This document shows positions 60,982-64,000 of a stretch of 64,000 bases of DNA, one piece after another. The position numbers and the translations under genes are program-made. Source of the stretch: Glebionis coronaria (taxonomy: Eukaryota; Streptophyta; Magnoliopsida; Asterales; Asteraceae). Numbering within the stretch: the first letter of the stretch is position 1; every line of letters begins with the position of its first letter. Location: NCBI GenBank assembly GCA_025667525.1, contig CM046876.1, positions 573,125,469 to 573,189,468 of the forward strand, in the 5' to 3' direction. The notes under the pieces were generated by a model that saw nothing but the letters and a program-made list of their open reading frames with translations, made no database searches and was not told the origin of the DNA.

Positions 60982-63265
60982 ATGAGTCCGAAGAATAACG
61001 TGTCCTCTCAGTCGCCCAATTTTCTCCGTAACCTTTTAAAGGCTTTAGAATATGCGGTTTGTGAATGGCTGCTTATGTTTTTGTTGTTTATCGATGCATG
61101 TTTTACGTACTTGATCTCAAAATTTGCATCTTACTCTCGACTTCAAAGTCCATGTATACTTTGCTCGAGACATGATCACGTTTTAGCTAAGAATAAAACA
61201 GGAGTTTATTGGGATTCGATATGTGATCATCACAAATCTGAAATATCTTCTGTAGTTCTTTGCAATGTTCATGATAAGCGTGTTTCAAGAGACTCTGCGG
61301 ATGATGTGCATCCTGCTAGTCCAATTGGTGGCCCCACTAAGAATGAAAAGAATATTTTTGTGGACGAGTCTCTTGAGTCGCATGGGTCTTCCAACATGGG
61401 AATAAATCAAGTTGCTCCTTCATCAGATATCGAGTACCAGGAAGTTAATGTAACTTCTGATAATGGAAGTGTCCGCACTTTCGTTCCTGAGGATCATTTG
61501 AAGTCTGATTTACGTTTTGGAGTTCGTGATCTTCAGAATGATTCTGCAACTGTTGCAACACATGATATAGAGGGACTAAAATGGCGGGATGATGCAAATA
61601 AGGATGATACATCTCGCGCAGCGGAATTAATATCCTTTGAGGTTCCATCATCTGATAATGTGGAAACTCCTGCTGATGCGTCTGTCGAGACAAGTAAGTT
61701 CTTTCTCCTTTTAAGGGGTGTTTGGATTAGTGTTTTAGAAGTCATCATCTTATTACTGGTGTCTGGTGCCTGGGATAACCTATGTCCTTGTATATTAAAT
61801 GGGTCAAATATTCACTTTCAGACAAGATCATACCAAAATTAGAATGTTTTAAACAATTAAATGCGAAAGCAGTTTCAAATCCCACATGCAAACACCACTT
61901 GATTTACATAGCATTTGTATACCTAGAGTTTTGTAGCCTAGCAGTAGTTACGCCATCCTGCACACCGTATATATTAACCAAGTCTCCTGAACAAGGGCCT
62001 GTGGGTTCAAGACCGGCTGTTGCACAATGCCCGTATTTGACCATTTACAAAGGGAGGTTTATATGTGCACAACAATTATTTGTTTGGCACACAATAACAT
62101 ATTATTTTGCTTTTTGAAAACTATATCTATCACACGACAACATAGGATAAAAGGTGCTTAAAATATGTCAAAAGGAATTATATTGTTGTGTACAATTGTA
62201 CAAATCACCTTTCTTCAGAAAAGTATCTACTTTTCTTGGAAAAATAATAGAAACGGCAAACTAACAGGTTGGGTAACTTGTATGGTCGACCCAAAACGTT
62301 TTGACCTCCTTTTCAGAGTTCCGTAAATAAATAATGCGCCAAGCCTGATTACGTAGAACTACATTGTGGTCTATGTTTAACGTGTTTGGCCCGTTCAGGA
62401 AGCATACCCAGACCGACCCATATATAAGTTGATGGCTGAAAATTTCCAGCCAGTAAATTTGTAAAATGGAAAGTGAATTTGTGTCTACCACTGAATGTCA
62501 ACCTCTTGATCATAAACTAAACTGGTTACTTAAATTTGTCTATCTGTAGCTGATCATCCAAGAATAGATGAAGCGATCAAAAACCCTGTTATAGAAACTG
62601 ATGTATCTGCAACTACTAATGGCCACCAAGTGTTGAACCATCTGGAACTTGGTGATGCATATAAGCTTGCTATAAGTAGTAAAGCAAGACAACTCTCTGG
62701 GAAGTATCTAGACCAGAAATCCTTTAAAGAATCTTCAACAAGAGTCAGTGAAGACTTAAAGAATTTATTGTCACACAGATCTAACGACAATAATCTTATA
62801 AGCCCCAAACTATCTTTTAACAGTGATGACTTCTTTGGTATGCAACTCTTTCAACGAAAAATCTCTTTGGAAAGAAACGAGTCCAATATTTCAGTAGATG
62901 GAAGTGTTGTGAGCGAGATTGATGGTGAAAGTGTGGTTGATAGACTGAAACGACAAGTTGAACATGATAAGAAACTTATGGGTATATTGTATAAAGAATT
63001 GGAAGAAGAAAGAAACGCTTCGGCTGTTGCTACAAATCAAGCTATGGCTATGATTACTAGATTACAAGAGGAAAAATCTGCACTATATACAGAAGCATTA
63101 CAATCTTTAAGGATGCTGGAAGAGCAAGCCGAGTATGATAACGAAGCTTTACAAAGCGCGAATGATCTTATTGAACAAAAGGATAAACAGATTCAAGACT
63201 TGGAAGAACTTCTTAGAAATACATCCCAAGATTATAGAGAGATGAACCTGGAAAGCGATACTTGA
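60982..63265 (+). CDS. Myosin-binding (GTD-binding/DUF593) membrane protein, two exons
   Basis: Exon 1 60982-61693 and exon 2 62550-63265 join (VETT|DHPRIDE) to 475 residues. An acceptor at 60938 shows an intron in the 5' untranslated region. Start is MSPKNNVSSQ. A membrane helix (about 27-46, EWLLMFLLFIDACFTYLIS) anchors the N terminus. The Cys/His motif PCILCSRHDH...CDHHKSE...CNVHDK follows, then an acidic linker. The coiled-coil GTD-binding domain is at about 363-460 (VVDRLKRQVEHDKKLM, ELEEERNASAVATNQAMAMI, ALQSLRMLEEQAEYDNEAL). The family links class XI myosin tails to vesicles. The segment after CNVHDK that in relatives carries CEGCLFSFAT is absent, and little follows the coiled coil. 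Confidence 0.88.
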
Positions 63266-64000
63266 AGGCCCTCAGTTATCTTTTTAGTATTACGCGTGAC
63301 AACTAGTAAAGTCTGTTCTTTGTGACCCAAAAGTCATGAATCGAGTCCAAACCCTTTACAAAGCCGGGTTGACAGATGATGCATTAATATATGGATTGTA
63401 CAGTTTTTGATGAGGTTATATAAGGTTTGCTTACATATTGTAGGTATATGCCGTAGTGATCATATGTTTATTTTGTTTGGCGTGTTTGATTATTCTTATG
63501 GTTTTGTGGTCAATAATATTTGAAGAAATTTGTAGAAGACGATTATGGTTCAAGATGTATACACTACTGTATGATTTGCTCAGTGAAGATGAATAAGTGT
63601 TGAATATATGACCATAGTCAGTAAGCTACTAAGCTGAATAAGTTGCAATAAATGCAGTATTCTGCTGTCAGATTTGTAAAGTAGTGAGACGTAAACCCTG
63701 ATCAACAGAGCAGCACTTTAGGTTGGCTACAAAATTCTTTCATGCTTCGTTTTTTACTCGTGTCACGATTGTGTTTCTCTATTTACATTTAAGGCTTTTC
63801 TGATTCGACATTTTTAGTCTTTTTAATGTTTTCTATTTTTTAAATTACTGTAATATCATTATAGCTCGAGTACCCAGATCTTATTTTTCTTGGTTACCAG
63901 AGTTTTTGCTCTACCCTGCGAGCCGATTAATCCCAAAGCGACTACTCTTTTGGTTAGGCCGGAGTCGGCGCATGTAACCTCTATGGCCACAAGGAGATTA
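63266..64000 (+). other. 3' untranslated region and downstream sequence
   Basis: An AATAAA poly(A) signal is at 63647-63652. The final about 120 bp (CTCTACCCTGCGAGCC, GGCCGGAGTCGGCGC) is GC-richer and repeat-like, possibly the edge of a retroposon, but no boundary can be set. Confidence 0.5.

Overview
This is a plant nuclear window, almost certainly from a large dicot genome. It is AT-rich, has GT-AG introns, and consists mostly of nested LTR retrotransposons and DNA-transposon remnants with only three host genes. The Copia gag and pol fragments look like families I associate with Asteraceae (Tanacetum, Artemisia, Lactuca relatives). That placement is inference from memory of the families and cannot be proven from the window.

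Left part (1-16.4 kb): the 3' part of a Gypsy-type LTR (1-1779) lies against a decayed Copia pol (Copia-I). A 1.2-kb hAT-like non-autonomous element with an 8-bp target duplication splits that pol. The LTR of Copia-I is in turn split by a complete but decayed Copia element (Copia-II, 3942-11800; 5-bp duplication CTAAG; two LTRs, primer site, gag, pol, purine tract). A Helitron-like element follows; its 3' end is canonical (hairpin plus CTAGT at 16412).

Gene island 1 (16.9-27.6 kb): a six-exon RING-H2 ubiquitin ligase gene (+, 18669-23798). Its promoter, first exon and part of intron 1 are duplicated in tandem as about 1.5-kb units. A two-exon GPI-anchored secreted protein gene lies convergent to it (-, 26443-24375). 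The introns and flanks hold fold-back MITEs, a SINE-like retroposon with a 12-bp duplication, and a MITE carrying a younger poly(A) retroposon.

Nested retroelement block (about 30.2-57.25 kb): a decayed SIRE-like Copia, with gag, pol and an extra downstream ORF, was invaded on the opposite strand by a Copia derivative that keeps gag but no visible pol (TR-GAG-like, 37782-55551). That element was itself invaded by a 10.4-kb LTR element with 2.95-kb LTRs and no recognisable coding capacity (LARD-like, 44646-55011, duplication TAAAA). An imperfect palindrome of about 60 bp recurs six times in the SIRE-like element only.

Right part (57.5-64 kb): a decayed PIF/Harbinger element with a Myb-like/NAM-C ORF1, a tRNA-derived SINE, another fold-back MITE, and a two-exon gene for a short myosin-binding (GTD-binding/DUF593) membrane protein (+, 60982-63265). 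I found no CRISPR, rRNA or true tRNA genes and no bacterial-type operon.
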